Of a DNA stretch of 64,000 bases, positions 1-8,428 are shown in pieces; the first letter of the stretch is position 1; each line of letters begins with the position of its first letter. This stretch comes from a bacterium (lineage in GTDB: Bacteria > Sumerlaeota > Sumerlaeia > SLMS01 > JAHLLQ01), in NCBI GenBank assembly GCA_020444065.1, contig JAHLLQ010000001.1, positions 1,054,001 through 1,118,000 on the forward strand, read 5' to 3'. The notes beneath the pieces were generated by a model. That model was not told where the DNA came from, did not search any database, and saw only the letters and a list, made by a program, of their open reading frames with translations. Made by a program: the position numbers and the translations under genes.

Positions 1-2
1 CA

Positions 3-1160
3 CTGAATCCACTCGTGCTGCAGTTTGGCCGAATGGCGCTCGGTGTAGAACCCGCTGTCTTTCTCGCACTCCTCGCCTTCTGGATTATGGAACATGCAGA
101 TGGCAAAGCATGGCGCGCTGCGCTCGCGGGTGCCGTCGCGTTCGCAGCGTTCACATGCCATTATAACGTTGCTCCTTTGATGCTCGCACTGGGCATCGGA
201 GCCTGGCCGCTTTGGAGTCGTCGCACACGCATCGCCCTGATAGCAGGGGGCATTGTGTCAGCCGGCCTATTCGAAGGCGCTTTGCTCGGTGTCGACTTCG
301 TTCTGCGAAATGCCTATCCGGACTTCCGCAGTTTCTTTGGCGAGTTGTACTACAACTTCGCCGTTCACCAGGTCGCCGGCGGCGAAGAAGCCGTGATCGC
401 AGCAGGCGCAGCGGAATCAACCGATGGCGTTCGCGGCTACGGAGCGGCGGCATGGTTCTACCTGATCGGAACACTCGCGGCGGGAATGCACTGGCTTCTG
501 ATTGTCGGCGTGGTCGGACTCATTTGGATGAAGCGCGAGCCGATCATCGAAGGGTCGGATCAGCGACTCCTTCTCTGGTGGACGCTCTTCCCGTTGGTCG
601 TCTGGAGCCTCTATCCATGGAAGGTCGAGCGGTCGTTCTTGAACGTCGTCCCGGGAATCGCCGTCCTGGCAGCCGTCGTCCTCGATCGGTTCCAGGAGCG
701 CTGGAATCGAGCGGGACAGGAGGGGGAGGCGAACGCCGTTTGGAAGGCCCTCGGCTGGTTTCCGATCGCAATGGTGCTGCTGACGGCCGTGCTTCTTTCG
801 ATCCCACAACTCTCCCCCGATCCGTCCGGACAGAGGCGCCTGGTCATGAACAATCGTGACTGGATTGCATCGCTTCCGCGCGGATCGTTCACGGCCACAT
901 CGTTCAATTGGCGCTCGGCTCCGATCTGGAAGTGGTATCTGGGCCCGGAATTGCATCGGATGGACATCGAAACGCCGGGGATCGACTTCTCCAGCTTCGA
1001 CCTGCCGCTCTATGCAGCCCAGGACCCCCAAAGTGCCCTCCCAGACCCGGGATATGCGGCCCAGGAGCCGGAGTTCGAAGGCGCCCAGCCGGTGCTGGAA
1101 CTCCGTGACGATCCCGCGTTTGCCTTCCTGAGACGCCCTCAGAATCCTAGACCCCAGTAG
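3..1160 (+). CDS. Polytopic membrane protein, glycosyltransferase-39-like C-terminal part (5' end outside window)
   Basis: The reading frame is open from the first full codon at position 3, so the gene starts upstream of the window. The visible part holds several hydrophobic segments separated by short charged loops (for example around residues 15-35, 45-95, 150-185 and 255-280), then a soluble tail of about 110 residues. The phrase NPLVLQFGR near the start and the alternating helices recall GT-C fold transferases that move sugars from lipid-linked donors at the membrane. The catalytic N-terminal half is not visible, so substrate and reaction cannot be told. It lies just upstream of two secreted peptidase genes on the same strand. 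It could also be another polytopic protein of unknown role. Confidence 0.6.
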   Translation: MNPLVLQFGRMALGVEPAVFLALLAFWIMEHADGKAWRAALAGAVAFAAFTCHYNVAPLMLALGIGAWPLWSRRTRIALIAGGIVSAGLFEGALLGVDFVLRNAYPDFRSFFGELYYNFAVHQVAGGEEAVIAAGAAESTDGVRGYGAAAWFYLIGTLAAGMHWLLIVGVVGLIWMKREPIIEGSDQRLLLWWTLFPLVVWSLYPWKVERSFLNVVPGIAVLAAVVLDRFQERWNRAGQEGEANAVWKALGWFPIAMVLLTAVLLSIPQLSPDPSGQRRLVMNNRDWIASLPRGSFTATSFNWRSAPIWKWYLGPELHRMDIETPGIDFSSFDLPLYAAQDPQSALPDPGYAAQEPEFEGAQPVLELRDDPAFAFLRRPQNPRPQ

Positions 1161-1173
1161 AAACCCTCCGAAC

Positions 1174-1189
1174 AGGCACGAAATCCGCA
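1174..1189 (+). promoter_or_regulatory. Candidate sigma-54-like (-24/-12) element before first M23 gene
   Basis: The block GGCACGAAATCCGCAC (1175-1190) has GG and GC dinucleotides 12 nt apart, as in the consensus TGGCACG-N4-TTGC, but with CC where TT is usual. It differs at one base from 2673-2688, in front of the paralogous gene, and both blocks end exactly 40 nt before the chosen ATG. Conservation could also be a leftover of the duplication. Confidence 0.4.
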
Positions 1190-1228
1190 CTACCTATCGG
1201 CCGAGATCGTTTGGGATGGGTTCTGTAC

Positions 1229-2665
1229 ATGTTGAGTGTCTGGAGGATCTTGGCCCCGCTGGCAGCGGGCTTGTTCCCTTTCACATCTTTCGCCACGCAA
1301 ATGCTCGAGGAGTTCGGGGGCGGTGAATTGCCTTTGGCGCCTCACACGAACTGCATTTCAGACGCGGAGCGAGAGGCCGCGATGGCGAAGGTCGAAGCCT
1401 TCCGCGCAGCCAATCCGGAGGCTGCACGCGCCGAAGGACCAACGCACTATCCGTTCTATCCGCAAGCTGGCAGAATCTGGGATGACATCTTCCCCGGCAG
1501 TTTCTTCGATGTCGATCCGAGCCCGGGCATCAGCGACTACGAATGCACTGGCTACACGTACGATTCACACCAGGGTATCGACACAAGCATCGCGACGTGG
1601 GTACGGAAAGACATCGGCGTCCCCGTCTATGCGGCACTGCCAGGGATCGTTGCCGCAGTCGCGGATGGAAACTTCGATGAGCAGACGGATTGGAACCCGA
1701 ACAACAAAGCCAACTACGTGATCATCGATCACGGCAACACGCACCAGACGTGGTACTGGCACCTGAAGAACGGCAGCGTTGCGGTGGAAGTTGGAGAGAC
1801 CGTGCGAGCCGGCCAGCAGATTGCCATGACTGCAAGCAGCGGTATGAGCACCGGCCCGCATCTGCACTTCGAGTCCCGATTCGATGGTTCTCCCTACGAT
1901 CCCTTTGTAGGCACTTGCCATCCAGGCGAGAGCGGTTTCGAAAGCCAGCCGTCATTTCGCCGCGACCTATTCCTGCGCGAATTCATCGTCACCAAGGAAG
2001 ACCTCAGCAGTTGGTCCGGCCCTCCGGACGACACAACGCGCGAGGGCTACTTCGGCACGGGCGGCCAGCGAGTCCGATTCTGGGCAATGGCCCAGAATAT
2101 CCCGCCCTTCTGCCCCTGGCGCGTTCGTATTCTTCGGCCGGACAAGTCGTTGTCCTTCGACAGCGGCTCCAACTCCTTTTCAAACCCCACGCTTTATCGT
2201 CAGTCCTTCTGGTACTGGAGCTACTTACTGGATCTGAGCGTGACGGGAACCTGGACGATCGAACTGACGCTGGATGGCGAGGTAATGGCCGAGGCGCCGT
2301 TTGAGGTCGTGGGATCGCCCGAATCTGGCCCGAACCGCCCTCCCCTGCCGCCGGATGACCTGGCTTTCTCGCCCACAACCGCGACAGTCGCCGATGCGAT
2401 TCGCTGCGATGCAATCGCTCCGTGGATTGTGCGCGATCCGGACTACGATCAGTTGCGCTATCGATTCGTGTGGAGGGTCGACGGCGAGATTCGCCGCGAC
2501 GTGACAATCGCAGCCCCCTCGGATATGCTTCCTGCCTTCGAAGCACAGAGCGGCCAGACGGTCGAATGCGCCGTCACAGCGAGCGACGGTTTGCTGGAAT
2601 CCGAAGCTCGACAAATCTCCATGACGGTGCAGGGAATTGGGCTGCGTGGCTGGATGATGTTCTAG
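1229..2665 (+). CDS. Secreted M23 family metallopeptidase, copy 1
   Basis: The predicted 478-residue protein starts with a signal peptide (MLSVWRILAPLAAGLFP). A LytM/M23 zinc peptidase domain covers about residues 100-225: H114 and D118 in HQGID, H178 in WYWHLK, and the HLHFE motif at 211-215. M23 enzymes cut peptide cross-links in peptidoglycan or other glycine-rich peptides outside the cytoplasm. The C-terminal 250 residues look like beta-rich accessory domains. The in-frame TTG at 1211 would put charged and odd residues before the signal peptide, and ATG 1229 has the same spacing to the upstream conserved block as in copy 2. The next gene encodes a close paralog of equal length, so this is a tandem duplication. 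Confidence 0.88.
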   Translation: MLSVWRILAPLAAGLFPFTSFATQMLEEFGGGELPLAPHTNCISDAEREAAMAKVEAFRAANPEAARAEGPTHYPFYPQAGRIWDDIFPGSFFDVDPSPGISDYECTGYTYDSHQGIDTSIATWVRKDIGVPVYAALPGIVAAVADGNFDEQTDWNPNNKANYVIIDHGNTHQTWYWHLKNGSVAVEVGETVRAGQQIAMTASSGMSTGPHLHFESRFDGSPYDPFVGTCHPGESGFESQPSFRRDLFLREFIVTKEDLSSWSGPPDDTTREGYFGTGGQRVRFWAMAQNIPPFCPWRVRILRPDKSLSFDSGSNSFSNPTLYRQSFWYWSYLLDLSVTGTWTIELTLDGEVMAEAPFEVVGSPESGPNRPPLPPDDLAFSPTTATVADAIRCDAIAPWIVRDPDYDQLRYRFVWRVDGEIRRDVTIAAPSDMLPAFEAQSGQTVECAVTASDGLLESEARQISMTVQGIGLRGWMMF

Positions 2666-2671
2666 TCGAAT

Positions 2672-2687
2672 CGGCACGGAATCCGCA
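2672..2687 (+). promoter_or_regulatory. Candidate sigma-54-like (-24/-12) element before second M23 gene
   Basis: GGCACGGAATCCGCAC (2673-2688) matches 15 of 16 bases of the block at 1175-1190. GG and GC are 12 nt apart, and the block ends 40 nt before ATG 2727. The leader between block and start codon has otherwise diverged from that of the first copy, which argues for selection on the block itself. Confidence 0.4.
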
Positions 2688-2726
2688 CCTGGCCGCCGCT
2701 ATCGTCGCCCCGTGAGGATTCCCGCC

Positions 2727-4163
2727 ATGAGCTTCTTGCGCACAACCATTCTGCTCTTCGCATCGCCCTTTCTTCTGACCGCGGGAACAGCCTCGGCCGA
2801 TGGCCTCGGAGGCGGTCGCGAGCTCGATGAACAACCGCCGGCGGATTGTATTTCGAAGCTGCAGCGTCAGGAAGCTGAAGCGAAGTTGGCGAAGTACCGC
2901 GCCAGCCGCGTTGAAGGTGGCGTTATCCTGCCCCCAACTCTGTATCCGTTCTATCCTCAGGCAGGGGAATTCTGGGGCGATATCTTCCCGAACAACTTCG
3001 TCGATCTCGATCCATCCGCCGGAATCCAGGACTACGAGTGCACCGGCTACACGTACGACACGCACCAGGGAATCGATTCAGACATCACGACCTGGACGCG
3101 CAAAGACATCGGCGTGCCGGTTTACGCCGCGCTGCCGGGGACCGTCGTAGCGATTCAGGATGGGAACTTCGACGAACAGACAACCTGGGATCCAAACAAT
3201 CAGGCGAACTATGTGATCATCGACCACGGAGGAGAGCACACAACGTGGTACTGGCATCTGAAGAATGGCAGCGTCAGCGTGAGTCCCGGAGAGACAGTCC
3301 AGGCGGGCCAGCAGATCGGGCTGACGGCCAGCAGCGGATACAGCACTGGACCGCACCTGCACTTCGAGTCTCGCCTCTATGATAGCTACTACGAGCCCTT
3401 TGCCGGTGCGTGCCGCCCGGGAGACAGCGGTTTCGAAAACCAGCCGGCCTTTCGGCGGGATCTCTATCTGCGAGAGTTCGCGATCACGACAGACGATCTG
3501 TCGGTCTGGGCAGGCCCTCCGGTCGATACAGATCGCGAGGCTTATTTTGGGACGGGCGTGCAACCGATTCGCTTCTGGACTATCGCTCAGAACTTCCCCG
3601 CAGAGTGCCCGTGGCGCGTTCGATTCATCCGCCCCGATGACTCGGTTCGGTACGATAGTGGAGCACAGGCCTTTGCGAACTCGAACTTCTATCGGACTTC
3701 CTACTGGTGGTGGAACTACAACATCAACTTCGACGTCACAGGCACCTGGATAGTCGAGCTGACGCTGGATGGCGACGTTGTCGCCAACGCACCGTTTGAA
3801 GTTGTCGAAACGCCCGAGTCCGGCGTGAATCGCCCTCCCCTGCCGGCGGAGGGACTGTCTTTCATTCCTCCGTCCCCCAATTACACTCAAGCCGTTCGGT
3901 GCCAGGTGGAAGCGCCCATCATTCTGCGCGATCCTGACTACGATGTCGTTCGTTACCGGTTCCTCTGGACGGTCGATGGAGACGTACGCCGCGATGTAAC
4001 GATTGCAGCGACTTCGGACATGTTGCCTGCCTATGAAGCTAATGCCGGACAGGTTGTGGAATGCACAGTCACGGCATCCGACGGCATCACGAGTTCCACG
4101 CAGCTCAGCCTGTCCAGGCAACTTCTCGGCACTGGCCCTTATGATGGCTGGGTCGTTCAGTAA
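2727..4163 (+). CDS. Secreted M23 family metallopeptidase, copy 2
   Basis: This 478-residue paralog of the preceding gene has the same length and domain order: signal peptide (MSFLRTTILLFASPFLLTAGTASA), a short helical region, an M23 domain with HQGID (H113, D117), WYWHLK and HLHFE, then a beta-rich C-terminal half containing two blocks of near identity to copy 1 (CPWRVR and RPPLPA regions). All zinc and catalytic histidines are kept in both copies, so both should be active extracytoplasmic endopeptidases. An in-frame GTG at 2712 adds five residues; ATG 2727 is preferred because the signal peptide starts there. A hairpin follows the stop codon. Confidence 0.88.
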   Translation: MSFLRTTILLFASPFLLTAGTASADGLGGGRELDEQPPADCISKLQRQEAEAKLAKYRASRVEGGVILPPTLYPFYPQAGEFWGDIFPNNFVDLDPSAGIQDYECTGYTYDTHQGIDSDITTWTRKDIGVPVYAALPGTVVAIQDGNFDEQTTWDPNNQANYVIIDHGGEHTTWYWHLKNGSVSVSPGETVQAGQQIGLTASSGYSTGPHLHFESRLYDSYYEPFAGACRPGDSGFENQPAFRRDLYLREFAITTDDLSVWAGPPVDTDREAYFGTGVQPIRFWTIAQNFPAECPWRVRFIRPDDSVRYDSGAQAFANSNFYRTSYWWWNYNINFDVTGTWIVELTLDGDVVANAPFEVVETPESGVNRPPLPAEGLSFIPPSPNYTQAVRCQVEAPIILRDPDYDVVRYRFLWTVDGDVRRDVTIAATSDMLPAYEANAGQVVECTVTASDGITSSTQLSLSRQLLGTGPYDGWVVQ

Positions 4164-4193
4164 AAAAGGAGAACGGCCGCTTCTCGGCGGCCG
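4162..4193 (-). terminator. Rho-independent terminator for the minus-strand kinase gene
   Basis: A 7-bp stem CGGCCGC/GCGGCCG (4174-4180 with 4187-4193) with a 6-nt loop is followed on the minus strand by a T-rich stretch (complement of AAAAAA at 4162-4167). It lies between the convergent M23 and kinase genes and may stop both, but only the minus direction has the T tract. Confidence 0.75.
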
Positions 4194-4211
4194 CCTCACT
4201 GTTTACGATTC

Positions 4212-5552
4212 TCAGTACTTGTAACAACTGCCGCCGATGTACTCGCGCATCAGCGAATACTCCGGGATGCACTCCTCGTTGTCACACTGCGTAATCGAAT
4301 CGAGCAGTCGATGCACGCGCCGTGCGCGAATGGACGCATCGTAGCGCTTTGGCTCGTTCTCGTAGGTGCTGTGAATCTCGTCCATGTACTTCCAAAGGTG
4401 ACGTTTCAGCACCGGCAGTTCGTAGGGAAGCGAGCCGTTGAACACGAAGTCTGCCGTGTGAAGATAAGGCACGATGTACTGCAATTCGCTGCGCCGGACG
4501 TAGTGCCAGTGCCCAACTGTCTGGTTTGGCGAGTAAGCACGCGCCCATGAATCGCGCACCATGCGACGCAACATGCGCAGGTCCGCCCAACGGACGAACT
4601 CCATGTTGTTGTCTTTGATCTGACACATCGCCTCGATGTACATGCGGAAGATTCGATCCGCCGGAACCGATGCTGTCAGCGGCTCGTACAAACCGTGCAA
4701 GCTATCGACGATCAGGATCTGATTCTTCGCCAGCTTGAACGGCTTGGCGTTTTCCGGTTCGCGCTTGCCCGTCTTGAAGTTGTAGTAGGGCATCATCACT
4801 TCTTTGCCCTCGATCAGCGCGGCCAGATGCTCGTTCACGAGCGGAATATCGAGTGCCTCCGGCCGTTCGAAATCGTAGTCGCCGAATTCGTCCTTCGGAT
4901 GCGTCTCGAGGTCATAGAAATAGTTGTCGAGACCGATCGTGACGAACTCGACGTTCTTGTGCGCCAGCTTCTCGCCCAGGCGAATCGTCGTCGTGGTCTT
5001 GCCAGAACTCGATGGACCGGCAACGATAACGATCTTCACGTCGTCGAGACGCTCTTCGATCTCGCGCGCCAGCTTATCGATCTCCCGCTGATAGACGCGT
5101 TCCGCCTCGCGAACAAGAATCGGGAACGTGCCGCGGCGAATGTGTTCATTCAGATGATAGATCGTGTCACAGCCGTAGTCGACATTCCAGTTCACGACTT
5201 CCCAGAGCAGCTTGTAAGGGACGGTATCCGGAACCTCGCCGGTTTCGCGTTTGCGGCGCAGGCGAGAGTGTTCCTGGCGATAAGCGGCGTACGCGCGCGC
5301 CGTACGCATGTGGCCTTCGCGCTGCAGAACATTGATGATGATGTCCTGCGTCTCCTCAACGGTGGGATACTGCCCTTTCTCGTATTGCCCGTTCATGATC
5401 CCGACGACGATGTCGGTCAATTCTCGAGCACGGTCGACGTCTTTGCCGCCGATCGATGCCGCCGCCCGGAACATTGCATCCGTGACGCGCTTCTGGTCGA
5501 ACTTCACCAGTTGACCGTTTCGTTTGTAGATGTGCGTGATATGCGTTTCCAT
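4212..5552 (-). CDS. ATP-cone domain fused to uridine kinase-like P-loop kinase
   Basis: The 446-residue protein has an N-terminal ATP-cone (about residues 5-97, with KRNGQLVKFDQKRV), the small allosteric nucleotide-binding domain best known from ribonucleotide reductases and NrdR. A uridine kinase/phosphoribulokinase-like domain follows, with Walker A GPSSSGKT at 179-186 and the LDNYFYD segment at 208-214 expected near the nucleoside site. It probably phosphorylates a nucleoside in pyrimidine salvage, and the cone suggests feedback by (d)ATP; this is inference. ATG 5552 is chosen because the ATP-cone begins there and GAGG lies eight bases upstream; the frame runs open a further 34 codons. 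The C-terminal 70 residues with two CxxxC-type cysteines are not assigned. Confidence 0.8.
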   Translation of the reverse strand: METHITHIYKRNGQLVKFDQKRVTDAMFRAAASIGGKDVDRARELTDIVVGIMNGQYEKGQYPTVEETQDIIINVLQREGHMRTARAYAAYRQEHSRLRRKRETGEVPDTVPYKLLWEVVNWNVDYGCDTIYHLNEHIRRGTFPILVREAERVYQREIDKLAREIEERLDDVKIVIVAGPSSSGKTTTTIRLGEKLAHKNVEFVTIGLDNYFYDLETHPKDEFGDYDFERPEALDIPLVNEHLAALIEGKEVMMPYYNFKTGKREPENAKPFKLAKNQILIVDSLHGLYEPLTASVPADRIFRMYIEAMCQIKDNNMEFVRWADLRMLRRMVRDSWARAYSPNQTVGHWHYVRRSELQYIVPYLHTADFVFNGSLPYELPVLKRHLWKYMDEIHSTYENEPKRYDASIRARRVHRLLDSITQCDNEECIPEYSLMREYIGGSCYKY

Positions 5553-5741
5553 GATCGCCTCGCGAGTAGGGAGTCCTCCCAGCGGAGTCTTAACAGAGCA
5601 CGAGAGCAGAAACTGGACAGCGGGGTCAAAAGATAATTTCAGAACACCGAGCATTTCACGACGAGATCACTCCCCCATGGGGAATGCGCAGCGCTGCTCG
5701 AACGCATATTCTCGAATGTTCTGATGGGAGTCAGTCGGCGA

Positions 5742-6170
5742 TCAGTCGTCGGTCCCGGCCACAGCGGCCAGGGCTTCGTTCAGAATATCGCCATGATCGA
5801 ACGCGAGCTCCGGCAAGGACTCGATCGGCCACCACTGCGCCTTTGCCGCATCGTCAGCGCCTCTAACCTCGGGCATATCCTCCGGAAGCACGCCGAAGAA
5901 GGCGACGGTGATCGTGTGCCCACGAGGATCGCGTCCAGGAGTCCCGTAGGCTCCCAACTGCCAAAGCTCTCCGTCTTCCAGCGAAAGCCCTGTCTCCTCC
6001 TGCAGTTCGCGAAGGGCCGCCGGCTCCAGATCCTCGCCTTCATCCAGGAAACCGCCGGGGAACGCCCAGGCATCTGCAAATGGAGGATTCTTGCGCTGGA
6101 TCAGCAGCACGTGCAGTACCTGGTTCTCGACAGCAAACAGAATCACATCGACGGTTACAGAGATAGCCAT
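5742..6170 (-). CDS. NUDIX hydrolase
   Basis: The 142-residue protein carries a complete Nudix box, with G40, E46, R54, E55, E58, E59 and G61 in the GX5EX7REUXEEXGU pattern. NUDIX enzymes cleave nucleoside diphosphates linked to another group X using Mg2+ held by the glutamates. The AWAFPGG lead-in and the N-terminal VTVDVILFAV strand resemble ADP-ribose pyrophosphatase/NrtR-like NUDIX domains, but there is no DNA-binding domain. The substrate is unknown. It lies 15 nt downstream of the RlpA-like gene in the same direction, so the two are probably cotranscribed. Confidence 0.88.
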   Translation of the reverse strand: MAISVTVDVILFAVENQVLHVLLIQRKNPPFADAWAFPGGFLDEGEDLEPAALRELQEETGLSLEDGELWQLGAYGTPGRDPRGHTITVAFFGVLPEDMPEVRGADDAAKAQWWPIESLPELAFDHGDILNEALAAVAGTDD

Positions 6171-6185
6171 CGGATTTCCTCTCGA

Positions 6186-6620
6186 TTAGTGAACAGCCTG
6201 AAGAACTTCCAGGCGAACAGGGATAACGCCCCGCTCGACCGGTGCGAGCGACGCAAACGAGGCACGCGACAGATCGATGATCCGACCCTTTGTGCCGGGA
6301 AACCGATCGTTGACGCGCACGACAACTGACCTGCCATTTTCCAGATTGGTAACCCGAACGACGCTGCCGAGCGGAATGTTGCCGTGGGCCGCGGTCAGTT
6401 GGTCCGGATTGAAGATCTCGCCGCTGGCGGTCGGCCGACCGGCAAACCCGGGGCCGTACCACGAGGCCTCGCCCGTTGCTCGGAATTTCACCGTGCGGCC
6501 ATCAGGCCCGACGACAGACGCGTATTCTCCGTCCAGCCCACAGGCCGTAAGAATAACAAGCAGCGCGCACAGCACGCCTCCGACGAAGACAAGTCGTTCT
6601 TTCAGGATGCGGGAAGCCAT
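6186..6620 (-). CDS. rlpA: RlpA-like septal ring lipoprotein
   Basis: The 144-residue protein begins with a signal sequence ending in a lipobox (LTAC near residue 27), so it should be lipid-anchored after cleavage. The rest is a double-psi beta-barrel typical of RlpA: GEASWYGPGFAGRPTASGE, the LTAAH strand, VRVNDRFP and RIIDLS. The D of VNDRFP and the H of LTAAH match residues conserved in RlpA, a lytic transglycosylase acting on stem-less glycan at the division septum. It lacks a C-terminal SPOR domain, so septal targeting may differ from that of the longer proteobacterial proteins. It is the first gene of a two-gene unit with the NUDIX hydrolase. Confidence 0.85.
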   Translation of the reverse strand: MASRILKERLVFVGGVLCALLVILTACGLDGEYASVVGPDGRTVKFRATGEASWYGPGFAGRPTASGEIFNPDQLTAAHGNIPLGSVVRVTNLENGRSVVVRVNDRFPGTKGRIIDLSRASFASLAPVERGVIPVRLEVLQAVH

Positions 6621-6726
6621 AGAATCGCCTCGTTCAAAGGTCCTTGGATGAAAGCAGCCAACGGCTGGAGTCGTCCACGGGATTGTGCATGTTTTGGTGC
6701 AGATCGGGGAAGAGAATCAGGGTGCT

Positions 6727-6757
6727 AAAAAGAGCCGAAGCCTCCGCGAAGGAGGCT
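6727..6757 (-). terminator. Possible terminator downstream of the aminotransferase
   Basis: A 7-bp stem AGCCTCC/GGAGGCT (6739-6745 with 6751-6757) is followed on the minus strand, after TCGGCTC, by TTTTT (complement of 6727-6731). It lies about 200 nt past the aminotransferase stop codon, a long way for a dedicated terminator, so it may be a dispersed hairpin repeat instead. It sits in the 6621-6953 gap, which holds no gene. Confidence 0.45.
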
Positions 6758-6882
6758 CCAGCCCTTGGAGGAGGGGAGGGAGGAAAATAGGTTGTCTGGG
6801 AATGACACCTCTCTATTGGAATCGCGCCATCAGGCAAATGTGCGCATAACGACGACTTATTTGGAGAGTACGAAATGCTGTT

Positions 6883-6946
6883 GGCCGGTCAACGAAAAAA
6901 CGACAAATCTGTTGATAATTCTGCTTTGTTTTGGCGTTGACCGGCC
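6883..6946. repeat. Perfect 12-bp inverted repeat around an AT-rich 40-nt loop
   Basis: GGCCGGTCAACG (6883-6894) is exactly complementary to CGTTGACCGGCC (6935-6946). The 40-nt interior is AT-rich and adds further pairing (AAAAC-GA-CAAA against TTTGTTTT). It ends seven bases before the stop codon of the aminotransferase gene. No T tract follows in either direction, so it is not a canonical terminator. It may protect the 3' end of the mRNA or mark an old insertion. Confidence 0.7.
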
Positions 6947-6953
6947 GTCCAGC

Positions 6954-8153
6954 TTATTCGGCGCTCTCAATCAGCTTCCGCAGTCTCTCAAGGCCCTTCT
7001 CGATGACTTCCCGGCTCGTTGCGTAGCTCATTCTCACGCAACGATCTTCACCAAAAGCTTTACCAGGAACGACAGCGACTTTGGCCTCCTCAAGGGCTAC
7101 GTCGGCAAATGGCATTGAGCCATCGATCACCTTATTAGCGATTTTCTTGCCAAAGACCCCGGAAATATCCGGGAAGGCATAGAAGGCCCCCATTGGGGCC
7201 GGATCGCACGTCACGCCCGGGATTTCGTTCAATCCAGCGACGAGAATCTTGCGCCGAGCATCAAATTCGGCACGCCATTCATCCAGGAACTTCAGGTCGC
7301 TCTGCAGGGCAACCGCCGCCGCACGCTGGCAAAAAGACGTCACGTTCGAGGTCGAGTGGCTTTGCAGGCTTGTCATGGGCTTCACAGCCTCCACAGGACC
7401 CGCGATCCACCCCAACCGCCAGCCGGTCATCGAGAACGCTTTCGACCAGCCATTGACGATAATCGTGCGCCCGCGCAGCTCCGGTGCGACGTGCAGGATG
7501 CTGGTAAACTTTTCCGGCGCGTAAACTAACTTCTCGTACAAATCGTCACTGACGATCGTGACATTTTGATGCTTCTTCAGAACTTCGGCCAGCGCCGAGA
7601 GTTCGTCCTTCGAATAGACTGCGCCGGTCGGGTTGCTCGGACTGTTGAGAACGAGCGCCACGGTGCGGTCGGTGATCGCCGCCTCCAACTGCGCGGGCGT
7701 GATCTTGAAGTTCTGCTCGGGTCCGCACTTCACGATGACCGGCTCGCCTTCCGCCGCGCGCACCTGCTCCGGATACGTCAGCCAGAAGGGCGACGGAATG
7801 ATGACTTCATCGTCGTGGTCGACGATCGTCTGGAAGATATTGTAGAGTGAATGCTTGCCACCGACCGAGACGAGGATCTCCGCCGCCGTGTATTCGAGAC
7901 CGTAGTCGCGCTCGAGGGCCTGGCGCACCGACTCAATGATCTCCGGGCCGCCCTTCGCCGGTGTGTACTTCGTGCGGCCTGCCTTGATGTCTTCGATCGC
8001 GATGTTCTTGATGAACTCGGGTGTGTCGAAGTCGGGCTCTCCGGCGCCGAAGGACATGACATCAACGCCCTGCGCCTTCAGGGCCTTGGCCTTCGCCGTC
8101 AGCGCAAGAGTCATCGAGGGTTCGAGGCTGGCAACACGATTAGAGATTTTCAT
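6954..8153 (-). CDS. aspC: Class I aspartate aminotransferase
   Basis: The 399-residue protein is a fold-type I PLP aminotransferase of the Ib (Thermus-like) aspartate aminotransferase group. Visible landmarks are FGAGEPDFDTP near the start, NSPSNPTG (about 170-177), VSDDLYEKL with the PLP-ring aspartate (203/204), the Schiff-base lysine K238 in NGWSKAFSMTGWRLG, and R246. It should interconvert aspartate and 2-oxoglutarate with oxaloacetate and glutamate; prephenate or other amino acids are possible in this group. It is monocistronic, with a -10-like element 22 nt upstream of ATG 8153 and a GAAGG ribosome-binding site. A strong inverted repeat follows the stop codon. Confidence 0.92.
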   Translation of the reverse strand: MKISNRVASLEPSMTLALTAKAKALKAQGVDVMSFGAGEPDFDTPEFIKNIAIEDIKAGRTKYTPAKGGPEIIESVRQALERDYGLEYTAAEILVSVGGKHSLYNIFQTIVDHDDEVIIPSPFWLTYPEQVRAAEGEPVIVKCGPEQNFKITPAQLEAAITDRTVALVLNSPSNPTGAVYSKDELSALAEVLKKHQNVTIVSDDLYEKLVYAPEKFTSILHVAPELRGRTIIVNGWSKAFSMTGWRLGWIAGPVEAVKPMTSLQSHSTSNVTSFCQRAAAVALQSDLKFLDEWRAEFDARRKILVAGLNEIPGVTCDPAPMGAFYAFPDISGVFGKKIANKVIDGSMPFADVALEEAKVAVVPGKAFGEDRCVRMSYATSREVIEKGLERLRKLIESAE

Positions 8154-8174
8154 AGGTAAAGCACCTTCCAGAAG

Positions 8175-8183
8175 AGTATAGCA
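8175..8183 (-). promoter_or_regulatory. Extended -10 promoter of the aminotransferase gene
   Basis: On the minus strand TGCTATACT matches the extended -10 pattern TGnTATAAT, about 22 nt before the start codon. No good -35 hexamer is seen at 17 nt, as is usual for extended -10 promoters. The rest of the divergent gap up to 8428 shows nothing else firm. Confidence 0.4.
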
Positions 8184-8428
8184 TTACAATTCTGCGAGAC
8201 CCTGCAAAACGCACAGGCCGGAAAGCAAGCGCACTTTGCGTCATTGATTTTGTTCAAGATATGAAACGGAGAGGCCAGGAAAGCGCACGACAAATCGGAC
8301 CGCATTTGCGAGATTTCTCAGGGAGTAATTCGTATGCTCAGCTCTCCGCTGAAAGCGTCCTGGTTTTTCGCTAGCGCAATGGGCGGCGATCGGGCAAAAA
8401 CAACCGCTGATTTCCCACGGAGGTACCC

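Noticed and set aside
4695-5636. Long open frame on the plus strand opposite the ATP-cone kinase gene
   Set aside because: It is antisense to a gene with clear motifs and has no domain or ribosome-binding site; such shadows are common in GC-rich DNA.
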